Part shown: piece by piece, positions 23,637 to 32,113 of the stretch
Position numbering within the stretch: the stretch's first letter is position 1
Layout: each line of letters begins with the position of its first letter
From: Lachnospiraceae bacterium
GTDB taxonomy: Bacteria > Bacillota > Clostridia > Lachnospirales > Lachnospiraceae
Assembly (NCBI GenBank): GCA_017620155.1
Contig: JAFZQY010000036.1
Location: forward strand, 1-34,476
Direction: 5' to 3'
Length of the DNA stretch: 34,476 bases
Notes under the pieces: generated by a model
The model's database searches: none
Told to the model about the DNA's origin: nothing
What the model saw: the letters and a program-made list of their open reading frames with translations, nothing else
Program-made: the position numbers and the translations under genes

Positions 23637-24335
23637 TTAGATGATTTCAAGTTGATCGATGTCCTCCCAGTCGAGATCTATATGATCGGGATAGCCGGGG
23701 GCGTATATCGGACGGAGAATGACACCTGTTTCATCCATTGATTCTATGGTCAGCAAGACTGAGTCGTCTCCGTTCAGATAACAACGGGTGCCAATCCGCA
23801 GCTCCTGATTCAAAGCGTATTTATCCGCATCCGAACCGTACACCCCGGCGTTATCTCCGGTCTTAAGCATTTCGGCGATATGGATCGGGAGACCGGGATA
23901 TATTTTTGCATAGGGACATATCAGATCGACCGACATTTCATCCGGCGCGCCTTTGCCTTTTCTGTAGATGACGATAGGCAAGGGGTATGCCTGCTCGCGT
24001 TCTTCCGATTCATACAGTTCTATTAACGCTTGGTCAATATCGTCATTAAGTTCCTCCTCCAGGAATTCTTCGTCATATCCTTCCGGGAGCGGAAAGCGGA
24101 TAACCAGGATCGGAGAATCCGGATAATCCGGCACAGTCCCGTTAAATGACGGCCGGCAATAATACATATGCCGGGCCAGTGCATACGGTGTCAGGTCCTC
24201 AAGCGTTCCGGTATATTTCCGATGAAGGAAGTGATATGAATCGAAGAAACCGTAACCGAGACGATCGTTAAGTGCTTTTCCCGTCATAGCCCATGCTTTC
24301 GACATGGGGATCGAATTCCACTCTGTATGTTTCAT
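23637..24335 (-). CDS. Protein of unknown function at the distal end of the island
   Basis: A 232-residue protein without signal peptide or membrane helix. It has an acidic central stretch (YDEEFLEEELNDDIDQALIE, about 95-115) and a C-terminal beta-rich part; no family is recognised. GGAGG precedes ATG 24335. It is transcribed toward the AAA+ operon and its stop is separated from the neighbour's by one base. Its promoter carries the same operator as the other island promoters (site C), which argues that it belongs to the same system even though it faces the other way. Confidence 0.75.
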   Translation of the reverse strand: MKHTEWNSIPMSKAWAMTGKALNDRLGYGFFDSYHFLHRKYTGTLEDLTPYALARHMYYCRPSFNGTVPDYPDSPILVIRFPLPEGYDEEFLEEELNDDIDQALIELYESEEREQAYPLPIVIYRKGKGAPDEMSVDLICPYAKIYPGLPIHIAEMLKTGDNAGVYGSDADKYALNQELRIGTRCYLNGDDSVLLTIESMDETGVILRPIYAPGYPDHIDLDWEDIDQLEII

Positions 24336-24368
24336 GTTCTGCCTCCTTCCGCGACGCTGCGCATCATC

Positions 24369-24410
24369 ATAGTATCATCAGCTCTTCAAGAAAAAATGAC
24401 ATATCTGACA
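24369..24410 (-). promoter_or_regulatory. Island promoter C: tandem operator and -10
   Basis: On the minus strand TGTCAGATA (24410-24402) and TGTCATTTT (24401-24393) form the tandem, and 22 nt after the second pentamer comes TACTAT (24374-24369). Geometry equals promoters A and B. The leader to the ATG at 24335 is about 27 nt. Confidence 0.65.
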
Positions 24411-24441
24411 TCTTTTTCGAAAAAGAATCGCACTGAAACCG

Positions 24442-24495
24442 TTAAGGTTAAATTAAGGTTCACCGATTTTGCCGGAAAGGTTCGCCCTGTATGAT
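24442..24495 (+). promoter_or_regulatory. Response-regulator-type direct repeat and promoter of the DUF975 two-component operon
   Basis: TTAAGG occurs at 24442-24447 and 24453-24458, an 11-bp period (TTAAGGTTAAA then TTAAGGTTCAC) as expected for an OmpR/PhoB-family dimer. A -10-like TATGAT lies at 24490-24495 without a good -35. The downstream operon encodes an OmpR-type regulator, so autoregulation is likely. Confidence 0.6.
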
Positions 24496-24580
24496 GTACC
24501 TGTAAGCAACAGAGATACACCGTATCGAGTAGCTAACGCAGATGTGATAAAATCAATATATCTAACGGAGGAAAATGAAA

Positions 24581-25516
24581 ATGTGGACCAGAAAAGAACT
24601 TAAGGAACAAGGCAAGGCAGCCTTTAAAAGAAATTATTGGAAGACCGTACTCGTGTCATTCCTGATCATGATGGTCATCGGAGGCGGAGCGGGAGTCAGC
24701 AGCTTCTCAAACGGATTTAACTCAGCGGCGCATGTGAGCACTACCCCCGATACCGACATAACCGTAAACGGATATCCGGATAACACTCAGATCATAGTAA
24801 ACGGTGAGTCCGTAGAGCTTTCCGCAGAGATCGCCAATGATCTGATCGAGGATCTCGAAGATGCAGGACTTGATATCGATGTATCCGGTGACGGAGTAGA
24901 GAACTTCAATGAAGCAGTCGGCGGAGCCGCTATAGGAGCGATGGTAGTCGCAGCTGCTTTTGCGGCACTCGTAGCATTCGTTGTAGTAATGGCTGTAGTA
25001 CTTGCGTTTAACGCATTCGTCATCAATCCTTTCTTAGTCGGCGGATTCAGATTCTTCACTAAGAACCTCGACGAGGAAGCAAGCGTATCCAACATCGGTT
25101 ACGGATATGACAACAACTATAAGAACATCGCGACCACCATGTTCTTCAGAGACCTGTACACACTGCTTTGGAGCCTGCTGTTCATCATCCCCGGCATCAT
25201 TAAGGCTTACGAATACCGCATGATCCCTTACCTTCTCGCTGAGGATCCTAACATGACCAAGGAACAGGCATTTGCGATCAGCAAAGAGATGATGACAGGC
25301 AATAAGTGGAAGGCATTCGTACTTGACTTATCCTTCCTCGGATGGCATATCTTAAGCATCTTCACACTGGGAATCCTCGAGGTCTTCTGGGTACAGCCTT
25401 ATGAGAATTCCACCGATGCGGCACTTTACAGAAGACTCCTCATGGAGCGCGGCGCTGCTCAGCCTATGCCCGTAGAGACCTACGTACAGGAGAATGTAAA
25501 CACTGATGAGTTATAA
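24581..25516 (+). CDS. DUF975-family integral membrane protein
   Basis: A 311-residue membrane protein. The N-terminal RKELKEQGKAAFKRNYW is typical of DUF975, followed by a first helix (about 18-36), an acidic extracytoplasmic loop (about 50-110), a long Ala/Val-rich hydrophobic segment (about 113-148), the GGFRFFTKNLDE motif and two further helices (about 190-210, 245-265). GGAGG is 9 nt before ATG 24581; ATG 24575, two codons earlier, is also possible. The function of DUF975 is unknown. Its stop overlaps the response regulator start, so it may be part of the sensing or response of that two-component system. Confidence 0.85.
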   Translation: MWTRKELKEQGKAAFKRNYWKTVLVSFLIMMVIGGGAGVSSFSNGFNSAAHVSTTPDTDITVNGYPDNTQIIVNGESVELSAEIANDLIEDLEDAGLDIDVSGDGVENFNEAVGGAAIGAMVVAAAFAALVAFVVVMAVVLAFNAFVINPFLVGGFRFFTKNLDEEASVSNIGYGYDNNYKNIATTMFFRDLYTLLWSLLFIIPGIIKAYEYRMIPYLLAEDPNMTKEQAFAISKEMMTGNKWKAFVLDLSFLGWHILSIFTLGILEVFWVQPYENSTDAALYRRLLMERGAAQPMPVETYVQENVNTDEL

Positions 25517-26189
25517 GATCTTAGTAGCAGATGACGAGCCGGAGATAAGAGATCTGCTCCGGCTCTATCTCGAAAATGAAGGGTACGAAGTCATCGAGGC
25601 GGAGAACGGCGCTGAAGCCCTCCGCCTTGTAGGCGAGCAGGCGCCGGATCTCGTGATGCTTGATATCATGATGCCACAGATGGACGGATATCAGGCGCTC
25701 AAGCATATCCGGGAGAAAAACAATATCCCCGTGATCATCATTTCCGCCAAAGATGCGGATTCCGAGAAGATCCTGGGACTCAACCTCGGAGCGGATGACT
25801 ATATATCCAAGCCCTTTAACCCGCTGGAAGTGATCGCGAGAGTGAACTCCAACCTGCGCAGATTCTATTCACTGGGTGCTACCGCTCAGGAAAAGGAACT
25901 CATCTGCGTGCGAGACCTGGTCCTCGATCCCGAGAGCATCACTCTTACGAAGAACGGTGAACCCATAGAGCTTACCGGCGTCGAGTTCAAGATCATGGAA
26001 CTTCTGATGACGCATCCCGGCAAGGTCTATACCAAGCAGCAGATATATGAATACGCCTGGGGCGATGAGTTCTTCGTGGCTGACAATAACATCATGGTCT
26101 GCATCAGCAAGCTCCGCGCGAAACTCTCCGATGATACTTCGGAATATATCAAGACCTTACGCGGACTCGGATACCGCCTGGAGAAATAA
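25506..26189 (+). CDS. OmpR/PhoB-family response regulator
   Basis: A 227-residue response regulator with receiver domain 1-120 (acidic D9/D10, phospho-acceptor D53 in LVMLDIMMP, S80 and K102) and an OmpR-type winged helix (about 130-227, ending IKTLRGLGYRLEK). Its start overlaps the DUF975 gene by 11 nt. The kinase gene follows after 36 nt. The 11-bp TTAAGG repeats upstream of the operon are its most likely binding site. Confidence 0.95.
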   Translation: MSYKILVADDEPEIRDLLRLYLENEGYEVIEAENGAEALRLVGEQAPDLVMLDIMMPQMDGYQALKHIREKNNIPVIIISAKDADSEKILGLNLGADDYISKPFNPLEVIARVNSNLRRFYSLGATAQEKELICVRDLVLDPESITLTKNGEPIELTGVEFKIMELLMTHPGKVYTKQQIYEYAWGDEFFVADNNIMVCISKLRAKLSDDTSEYIKTLRGLGYRLEK

Positions 26190-26225
26190 CCCTCTGTTTC
26201 CCGATAGTCACATTAATTCATATAG

Positions 26226-27431
26226 ATGGAAGATCTCAAGAACTTAAAACACTTTCTCATAATCAGATTCATCTGGATCGTTGTCGCCACGGCCGTGGCG
26301 GAAGCGCTAATTTTCTATGTTTTGGAGCACACTCTGTTCAAGGCCCTGATGAATGCCTTTTTCCATACGGATAATATAGCGGACATCGGGCTTGCTCAGA
26401 TGGGGGTGGTCGCGCTGTCGATCCTCGCAGGCTCCATACTCGGATTCGTTAAGGCCATAATTCCACAGCAGATGATCAGGTCACTTGATCTGATGCTGAG
26501 CGCGGTCAACAGATTCGCCTCAGGCATCATCAGTCTGCCGGATCCTGCGAATGCAGCGGTATCGGACCTTTCGCCTGTTATGAGGCTGATCCTGGCGCTG
26601 GTCATCCTGGGAATCCTGATACTCGTTCTTTTGCCTTATTTCGTGGCGGCCACGGTCTTCTCCGGGATGGTCATAAGGCAGTTCAGGGCCATCGAGGATC
26701 GTGAGAAAGCAGAGCGCGAGGAATATGAGCGCAAGCGTAACCTCATGCTCTCCGACATCGCACACGATCTGCGCACGCCGATGACCACCGTCGCCGGTTA
26801 TGCCGCGGCGCTTCAGGACGGCATGGTATCCGATGAAAAAAGAGCCGAGATCTGCGCTGCGATTCAGACTAAGTCTGCCAGGATGAGCGATCTCATTAAC
26901 CTGCTTTTTGATTATGTGAAGCTCGACAGCGACGGATTCACTCTGACGAGGGAAGATACGGATGTCTGCGAGATGGTCCGCGAATGTGTGGCATTTCTGT
27001 ATCAGGACATAGAAGATGCCGGGATGGAAGCTGATATAGATATACCGGATGAACCGCTTATGATAAATGCGGACAGGATCCAGCTGTCCAGAGTCATAAC
27101 CAATCTGATCACCAATGCTATCCGCCATAATGAAGCGGGCGCGCGTGTCGGCATTTTTCTCACCCATGACAGCGAAAGGATCGACATCATGGTATGCGAC
27201 AGCGGCCGTTTAATACCGCCCGAGATCGCGGATCATATCTTCGAGCCCTTCGTTACGGGCGATGAGTCCAGGAACAGCCGCGGCGGTACGGGACTCGGCT
27301 TATCCATCGCTCACAAGATTGTTACGATGCACGGATATCGCATCCGTCTTATCCAGAAGCCCGACATCGCCGGGTATAAGCAGGCCGAAAACTATTCCAA
27401 AATGTTTCGCATTACGATTCCCCGTGGTTGA
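26226..27431 (+). CDS. Sensor histidine kinase, partner of the upstream response regulator
   Basis: A 401-residue membrane kinase. It has three predicted helices (about 12-33, 58-80, 119-150), little extracytoplasmic sequence, a HisKA domain with H180 in LSDIAHDLRTPMTT, and an HATPase domain (N box TNLITNAIRHN; G box GTGLGLSIAHKIV). No large sensor domain is present, so it probably senses through its membrane part or a partner such as the DUF975 protein. No clear ribosome site precedes ATG 26226. Confidence 0.93.
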   Translation: MEDLKNLKHFLIIRFIWIVVATAVAEALIFYVLEHTLFKALMNAFFHTDNIADIGLAQMGVVALSILAGSILGFVKAIIPQQMIRSLDLMLSAVNRFASGIISLPDPANAAVSDLSPVMRLILALVILGILILVLLPYFVAATVFSGMVIRQFRAIEDREKAEREEYERKRNLMLSDIAHDLRTPMTTVAGYAAALQDGMVSDEKRAEICAAIQTKSARMSDLINLLFDYVKLDSDGFTLTREDTDVCEMVRECVAFLYQDIEDAGMEADIDIPDEPLMINADRIQLSRVITNLITNAIRHNEAGARVGIFLTHDSERIDIMVCDSGRLIPPEIADHIFEPFVTGDESRNSRGGTGLGLSIAHKIVTMHGYRIRLIQKPDIAGYKQAENYSKMFRITIPRG

Positions 27432-27456
27432 TAGAAACGCCGAAAAGTGCTACATT
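27428..27456 (+). promoter_or_regulatory. Promoter of the amino acid ABC importer operon
   Basis: TTGATA (27428-27433), a 17-bp spacer and TACATT (27451-27456), starting at the stop codon of the histidine kinase; leader of about 50 nt to the ATG at 27513. Confidence 0.7.
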
Positions 27457-27512
27457 TATTAATGTGTTTCCGGACCACCCGGGAACCGGCAGTTTTTTCG
27501 GGAGGATAAATT

Positions 27513-28310
27513 ATGAAAAAGAGATTGATGGCAGTATTATGCGCTGTAACCATGCTTGTAGGGCTTACCGCATGCGGAGGCTCAGGCGCAGCTTCTTCTG
27601 AGAGTGATGTTGAGTATATCAAGAATAAGGGTACGCTCGTAGTCGGCATCACGGATTTCGCACCTATGGACTATAAGGATGACTCAGGCAAGTGGATAGG
27701 TTTCGATGCCGATATGGCGACCAAGATCGCTTCCACTCTCGGAGTTAAGGTAGAGTTTGTTGAGATCGACTGGGACAATAAAATCCTGGAGCTCGACAAC
27801 AAGTCGATTGATGTGGTATGGAACGGCATGACTCTGACGAACGAAGTCAAGAATGCCATGGAATGCACCAAGCCTTATCTTAACAACGCCCAGGTTGTCG
27901 TAGTTAAGAATGATATCGCATCAGACATCACTACGGCTGAGGCGGCTTCTGAACTTCAGTTTGCGGTTGAAGCAGGATCTGCAGGTGAGGCTGCTGCATC
28001 GGACAATAACTTTACATTCACTTCGGTGACCAGCCAGGCAGATGCCGTTATGGAAGTTGAAGCCGGTACATCCGATGCATGCATCATCGATCTGCTCATG
28101 GCAGGCGCCATGGTAGGACCGGGAACCAGCTATCCCGACCTGACCACCACAAGCGTTGAACTCACAACCGAGGAGTATGGCGTAGGATGCCGCAAGGGTT
28201 CGGACCTCGCCGCTTACATCAACGATCAGTTCAAGGCTCTGTATGATGACGGCACCATCAATTCCATAGCCGAGATCTATGGAGTTCAGTACGCAATAGT
28301 CGCACAATAA
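27513..28310 (+). CDS. Polar amino acid ABC transporter substrate-binding lipoprotein
   Basis: A 265-residue lipoprotein with a signal peptide ending LTAC (C21 lipidated) and a family-3 (SBP_bac_3) binding fold: GTLVVGITDFAPMDYKD, GFDADMATKIA and the VVWNGMTLT segment are typical of glutamine/cystine/histidine-type binding proteins. GGGAGG precedes the ATG. It is the first gene of a complete importer with permease and ATPase. The exact amino acid is unknown. Confidence 0.95.
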   Translation: MKKRLMAVLCAVTMLVGLTACGGSGAASSESDVEYIKNKGTLVVGITDFAPMDYKDDSGKWIGFDADMATKIASTLGVKVEFVEIDWDNKILELDNKSIDVVWNGMTLTNEVKNAMECTKPYLNNAQVVVVKNDIASDITTAEAASELQFAVEAGSAGEAAASDNNFTFTSVTSQADAVMEVEAGTSDACIIDLLMAGAMVGPGTSYPDLTTTSVELTTEEYGVGCRKGSDLAAYINDQFKALYDDGTINSIAEIYGVQYAIVAQ

Positions 28311-28313
28311 TAT

Positions 28314-28970
28314 ATGTTTGCAACAGTAACGCTATCTCTTCTTGAGGGATTTTTAGGGACAATCAAATTATTTGCGCTCACGCTCCTTTTTTCTCTTCCG
28401 CTGGGACTTATCTTAAGTTTCGGATCGATGGAGAAGCTGGGCGTGATAAAGTACCCTATCAGATTCCTGATTTGGATCATCAGGGGAACGCCTCTGATGC
28501 TTCAGCTCCTTATCATCTATTACGGCCCCGGTATATTTTTCGGGGTAAACATCTGGGGCGGATCTCCGAACGGAAGATTCATGGCGGCGCTGGTTGCGTT
28601 TGTTATCAACTATTCGTGCTATTTTTCGGAAATATTCAGAGGCGGTATCCAGTCGATACCTGTAGGCCAGTATGAGGCCGGACAGGTCCTGGGCATGACC
28701 AAAAAGCAGATATTCTTCAAGGTTGTCCTGCTTCAGGTCATCAAGCGTATAGTTCCGCCCATGTCCAATGAGATCATAACTCTGGTCAAGGATACGTCCC
28801 TGGCCAGGGTTATTGCTGTTTATGAGATCATCTGGAACGGCCAGGCGTTCATCAAGTCGAGCGGGATCATCTGGCCGCTGTTCTACACCGGCGTCTTCTA
28901 TCTGCTGTTCAGCGGACTGCTCACTCTGCTGTTCGGCTATATCGAGAAGAAACTGAGTTATTTCAGATGA
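28314..28970 (+). CDS. Polar amino acid ABC transporter permease (HisM/GlnP type)
   Basis: A 218-residue permease with about five helices and the family EAA-type loop EAGQVLGMTKKQIFFKVVLLQ (about 120-140), as well as YFSEIFRGGIQSIPVGQYEA just before it. It starts 3 nt after the binding-protein stop with no own ribosome site, implying coupled translation. A single permease gene suggests a homodimeric channel. Confidence 0.95.
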   Translation: MFATVTLSLLEGFLGTIKLFALTLLFSLPLGLILSFGSMEKLGVIKYPIRFLIWIIRGTPLMLQLLIIYYGPGIFFGVNIWGGSPNGRFMAALVAFVINYSCYFSEIFRGGIQSIPVGQYEAGQVLGMTKKQIFFKVVLLQVIKRIVPPMSNEIITLVKDTSLARVIAVYEIIWNGQAFIKSSGIIWPLFYTGVFYLLFSGLLTLLFGYIEKKLSYFR

Positions 28971-29003
28971 TGAGCATATTTGCACGGAGTATATAGATTC
29001 GAT

Positions 29004-29756
29004 ATGTCTATTCTCGAAGTAAACAACATTCATAAAAGTTTCGATTCCGCAACGATACTTAAGGGGATCACTTTTTCCATGGAGGAAGGTGAGTCCGTCT
29101 CGATAATCGGGTCTTCCGGCAGCGGCAAGACCACGCTGCTTCGGTGTCTTAATTTCCTGGAGAGCGCAGACGAAGGGACCATCGCGGTACGGGGCGAGAC
29201 TATATTCGATGCGCATGCTCCGGTTCCGGGGCCTGAGGAGATCCGCAGGCGCAGGCTGCATTTTGGGCTGGTTTTCCAGCAGTTTAATCTTTTTCCGCAA
29301 TATACCGCGCTGGAGAATGTGTGCCTGGCACCGAAGCTCACGACTCAGAATCCGGATATCAAAGCTATAGAAGAACACGGCCGAAAACTCCTTGATCAGA
29401 TGGGCTTATCGGACCGCATGAATAACTACCCTCATCAGCTCTCGGGCGGTCAGCAGCAGCGTGTGGCCATCGCGAGGGCATTGGCGCTCAGCCCGGATAT
29501 CCTCTGTTTTGATGAGCCCACCTCGGCTCTTGATCCGGAGCTTACCGGGGAGGTACTCAAGGTCATCAGGTCGCTCGCCGAGCAGAAGACTACGATGATC
29601 ATAGTCACGCATGAGATGAGTTTTGCTCACGATGTATCCGACAAGGTCATCTTCATGGACGGCGGAGTCATCGTTGAACAGGGCGCTCCGGATGAGGTCA
29701 TCGATAATCCCAAAGAGGAGCGCACGAAACAGTTTCTGGCAGGTTATAACGGCTGA
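29004..29756 (+). CDS. glnQ: Polar amino acid ABC transporter ATP-binding protein (GlnQ type)
   Basis: A 250-residue ATPase: Walker [10 protein letters not shown] (36-44), Q-loop in [10 protein letters not shown], signature LSGGQQQR, Walker [13 protein letters not shown] and the switch histidine in VTHEM. ATG 29004 gives the standard [14 protein letters not shown]-terminus; a TTG at 28980 in the same frame is less likely. The nearest ribosome-site-like sequence is GGAGT 13 nt upstream. It drives import with the permease upstream. Confidence 0.94.
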   Translation: MSILEVNNIHKSFDSATILKGITFSMEEGESVSIIGSSGSGKTTLLRCLNFLESADEGTIAVRGETIFDAHAPVPGPEEIRRRRLHFGLVFQQFNLFPQYTALENVCLAPKLTTQNPDIKAIEEHGRKLLDQMGLSDRMNNYPHQLSGGQQQRVAIARALALSPDILCFDEPTSALDPELTGEVLKVIRSLAEQKTTMIIVTHEMSFAHDVSDKVIFMDGGVIVEQGAPDEVIDNPKEERTKQFLAGYNG

Positions 29757-29789
29757 AGTTAGAAGGAGAGGCAAAAAGGAGATCGCGAT

Positions 29790-31409
29790 ATGAGACTTGA
29801 TCTGGCGGGAATATCAGATAAGAACAGGAATGCCTGGGAAGCAAAAGGTTACGAGCTCCCTGATTTTGACATAGATGCGGTCAGGAAGTTTACCTACGAT
29901 TACCCGATATGGGTGCACTTCGGAGCCGGAAACATTTTCCGTGCTTTTCATGCGATGCTCGCCCAGAACCTCCTCAATTCGGGAGCGATGGACCGCGGGA
30001 TCACATGCGTGGAAGGTTATGATTACGAGATCATCGAGAAGATGAACCGTCCGCATGACGAGCTTTCACTCATGGTGACGCTCCGCTCTGACGGAACCAC
30101 GGAAAAGACCGTAGTCGGAAGCATCGCGGAATCCTGCATCCTTGATTCCGATAATGAAGCGGAGTTCGGAAGGCTTAAGACCATCTTCGCATCGCCTTCG
30201 CTTCAGATGGCGACTTTTACCATCACCGAAAAAGGATACAGCGTAAAAGACGCATCCGGAAATGTTCTCCAGGCGATCATGGCTGATTTCGAAGCAGGCC
30301 CCGCTAAGCCCGGCAGCTATCTCGGCAAAGTGGTTTCACTTCTGTACTCCAGATATGAGGCCGGTGCCTATGCGATAGCGATGGTCAGCACGGACAACTG
30401 CTCGCATAACGGCGACAAACTGCATGATGCAGTATATGCTTTTGCAAAAGAGTGGACAGACAGAGGACTGGCCGACAAGGGCTTCCTTGATTATGTGGAA
30501 GATCCTTCCCGCGTGTCATTCCCCTGGAGCATGATAGATAAGATCACCCCCAGGCCAGACAAATCCGTTGAGGAGATGCTTGAAAAAGATGCGATCGAGG
30601 GGCTTGAGAGCGTTATCACTTCCAAGAATACATATGTCGCATCCTTCGTAAATGCAGAAGAATGTGAGTATCTGGTCATAGAGGATGCTTTTCCGAACGG
30701 CAGGCCTCCGCTTGAAAAGGCGGGTGTCATATTTACATCCAAAGAGACCGTGGATAAGGTTGAGCGCATGAAAGTGTGCACATGCTTAAATCCCCTGCAT
30801 ACAGCTCTGGCAGTATACGGATGTCTGCTCGGATACGAAAAGATATCAGATGAAATGAAGGATGAGGATCTGGTCAGACTGATCAGACGCATAGGCTACA
30901 CCGAGGGGCTTCCCGTAGTTACGGATCCCAGAGTCATCGATCCCAAGAGATTCATCGATACGGTCGTCGGGATCAGGCTTCCCAATCCTTTCATGCCCGA
31001 TACTCCCCAGAGGATCGCTACGGATACTTCACAGAAGCTCCCCATCAGATTCGGCGAGACTGTTAAGAACTATATTAAGAACGGACTGGATATCGATTCA
31101 CTGAAGGCTGTTCCGCTTGTTTTTGCCGGATGGCTCAGATACCTGATGGCGGTTGATGATAAGGGCCGTGAGTTTGAGTTAAGCTCGGATCCCAGGTTTG
31201 AAGACCTGCTTCCCATCATGAGTAAGGCAAGTCTCGGCATGGATGAAAAAGAGGCGCGCGAACTGATAGCGCCCATCCTTAAGGATGATACGATCTTCGC
31301 GGTTGACCTGTGGGAGGCCGGACTCGGAGAGAGAGTCAGCGATCTGTTCGTGGAACTGACCCGCGGAACCGGTGCGGTGCGCAAGGTACTTAGCGGGACG
31401 ATCGCTTAG
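29790..31409 (+). CDS. Mannitol dehydrogenase-family oxidoreductase (fructuronate reductase-like)
   Basis: A 539-residue NAD(P)-dependent polyol/uronate oxidoreductase. The Rossmann glycine motif is VHFGAGNIFRAFH (42-54). Conserved TDNCSHNG (201-208), FPWSMIDKITPRP (244-256) and the catalytic triplet K328, N334, H337 in KVCTCLNPLH identify the long-chain mannitol dehydrogenase family that includes mannonate oxidoreductase UxuB. Mannonate/fructuronate, mannitol and altronate are candidate substrates; hexuronate catabolism would fit a pectin or glucuronoxylan user. It begins 33 nt after the ABC ATPase with AAGGAG upstream, so it may be cotranscribed with the importer, an unusual pairing. A terminator follows. 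Confidence 0.9.
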   Translation: MRLDLAGISDKNRNAWEAKGYELPDFDIDAVRKFTYDYPIWVHFGAGNIFRAFHAMLAQNLLNSGAMDRGITCVEGYDYEIIEKMNRPHDELSLMVTLRSDGTTEKTVVGSIAESCILDSDNEAEFGRLKTIFASPSLQMATFTITEKGYSVKDASGNVLQAIMADFEAGPAKPGSYLGKVVSLLYSRYEAGAYAIAMVSTDNCSHNGDKLHDAVYAFAKEWTDRGLADKGFLDYVEDPSRVSFPWSMIDKITPRPDKSVEEMLEKDAIEGLESVITSKNTYVASFVNAEECEYLVIEDAFPNGRPPLEKAGVIFTSKETVDKVERMKVCTCLNPLHTALAVYGCLLGYEKISDEMKDEDLVRLIRRIGYTEGLPVVTDPRVIDPKRFIDTVVGIRLPNPFMPDTPQRIATDTSQKLPIRFGETVKNYIKNGLDIDSLKAVPLVFAGWLRYLMAVDDKGREFELSSDPRFEDLLPIMSKASLGMDEKEARELIAPILKDDTIFAVDLWEAGLGERVSDLFVELTRGTGAVRKVLSGTIA

Positions 31410-31436
31410 ATCGAACAATTAAATTGATTAACATGT

Positions 31437-31470
31437 GAAAAGGACCGCAGACGCGATCCTTTTCTTTATT
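31437..31470. terminator. Terminator between the oxidoreductase and rubrerythrin genes
   Basis: GAAAAGGA (31437-31444) pairs with TCCTTTTC (31457-31464), with a few extra GC pairs inside, followed by TTTATT. It sits between convergent genes and A-rich sequence on its left gives a T-run for the minus strand, so it may act both ways. Confidence 0.75.
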
Positions 31471-31495
31471 ACATGTATTGTATTAATGCCGATAA

Positions 31496-32080
31496 TTATT
31501 TGAAGTATCGCTCGAGCAGACCCTTAAGTGCCTTGCCGTGTCTTGCCTCATCTCTGGCCATCTCGTGAACCGTGTCGTGGATAGCATCGAGGCCGTTCTT
31601 CTTGGCACATGCTGCCAGATCAAACTTGCCTTGCGTAGCACCGAACTCGCAGTCAACTCTCCATGCCAGATTCTGCTTGGTTGAAGCGGTCATGTTCTTC
31701 TCAAGATCGGAACCTAAGAGCTCTGCAAACTTAGCTGCATGCTCAGCCTCTTCAAAAGCTGCTTTCTCCCAATAGAGTCCGACCTCGGGATAGCCTTCTC
31801 TGTGAGCGATGCGCGCCATGCACAGATACATGCCGACTTCAGAGCACTCGCCGTTAAAGTTTGCAACCAGCTGGTCATGTATGAACTTCTTATCCTCGTC
31901 GGTTATATCGGGGTTGTTCTTAACTGTCTTGTCATAGATGCCGAACTCGTGCTCTGCAGCAAGTGTGAGCTCGCCCTCTACTACCTTGAACTTATCACCG
32001 CTCGCATGGCATACGGGGCACTCAGCAGGTGCTTCGTCTCCCTCGTGGATGTAACCGCATACGGAACATACATATTTCAT
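31496..32080 (-). CDS. Reverse rubrerythrin (rubredoxin-first rubrerythrin, NADH peroxidase type)
   Basis: A 194-residue cytoplasmic peroxide-detoxifying protein. The rubredoxin iron site comes first (C5-x2-C8 and C21-x2-C24), followed by the diiron four-helix bundle with [10 protein letters not shown] (E78, E81), EEAEHAAKF (H114), E145 and [11 protein letters not shown] (E178, H181). This inverted order is the reverse rubrerythrin of anaerobic clostridia, which reduces hydrogen peroxide and oxygen with electrons from NADH. AAGGAGGG precedes the ATG. It follows the PerR-like gene at 33 nt on the same strand, forming a peroxide-response operon. Confidence 0.93.
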   Translation of the reverse strand: MKYVCSVCGYIHEGDEAPAECPVCHASGDKFKVVEGELTLAAEHEFGIYDKTVKNNPDITDEDKKFIHDQLVANFNGECSEVGMYLCMARIAHREGYPEVGLYWEKAAFEEAEHAAKFAELLGSDLEKNMTASTKQNLAWRVDCEFGATQGKFDLAACAKKNGLDAIHDTVHEMARDEARHGKALKGLLERYFK

Positions 32081-32113
32081 TGTTTTCCCTCCTTAAATAA
32101 ATTAGTTTTTGCT

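Noticed and set aside
17000-24400. Island as a prophage or transposon
   Set aside because: No integrase, transposase, terminal repeats, tRNA or phage structural gene is visible.
26520-27167. A 215-codon open frame on the minus strand
   Set aside because: Antisense to the histidine kinase gene and without protein-like features.
28413-29378. A 321-codon open frame on the minus strand
   Set aside because: It lies antisense to the amino acid permease and ATPase genes, has no ribosome site, and its translation is a low-complexity shadow with no recognisable motif.
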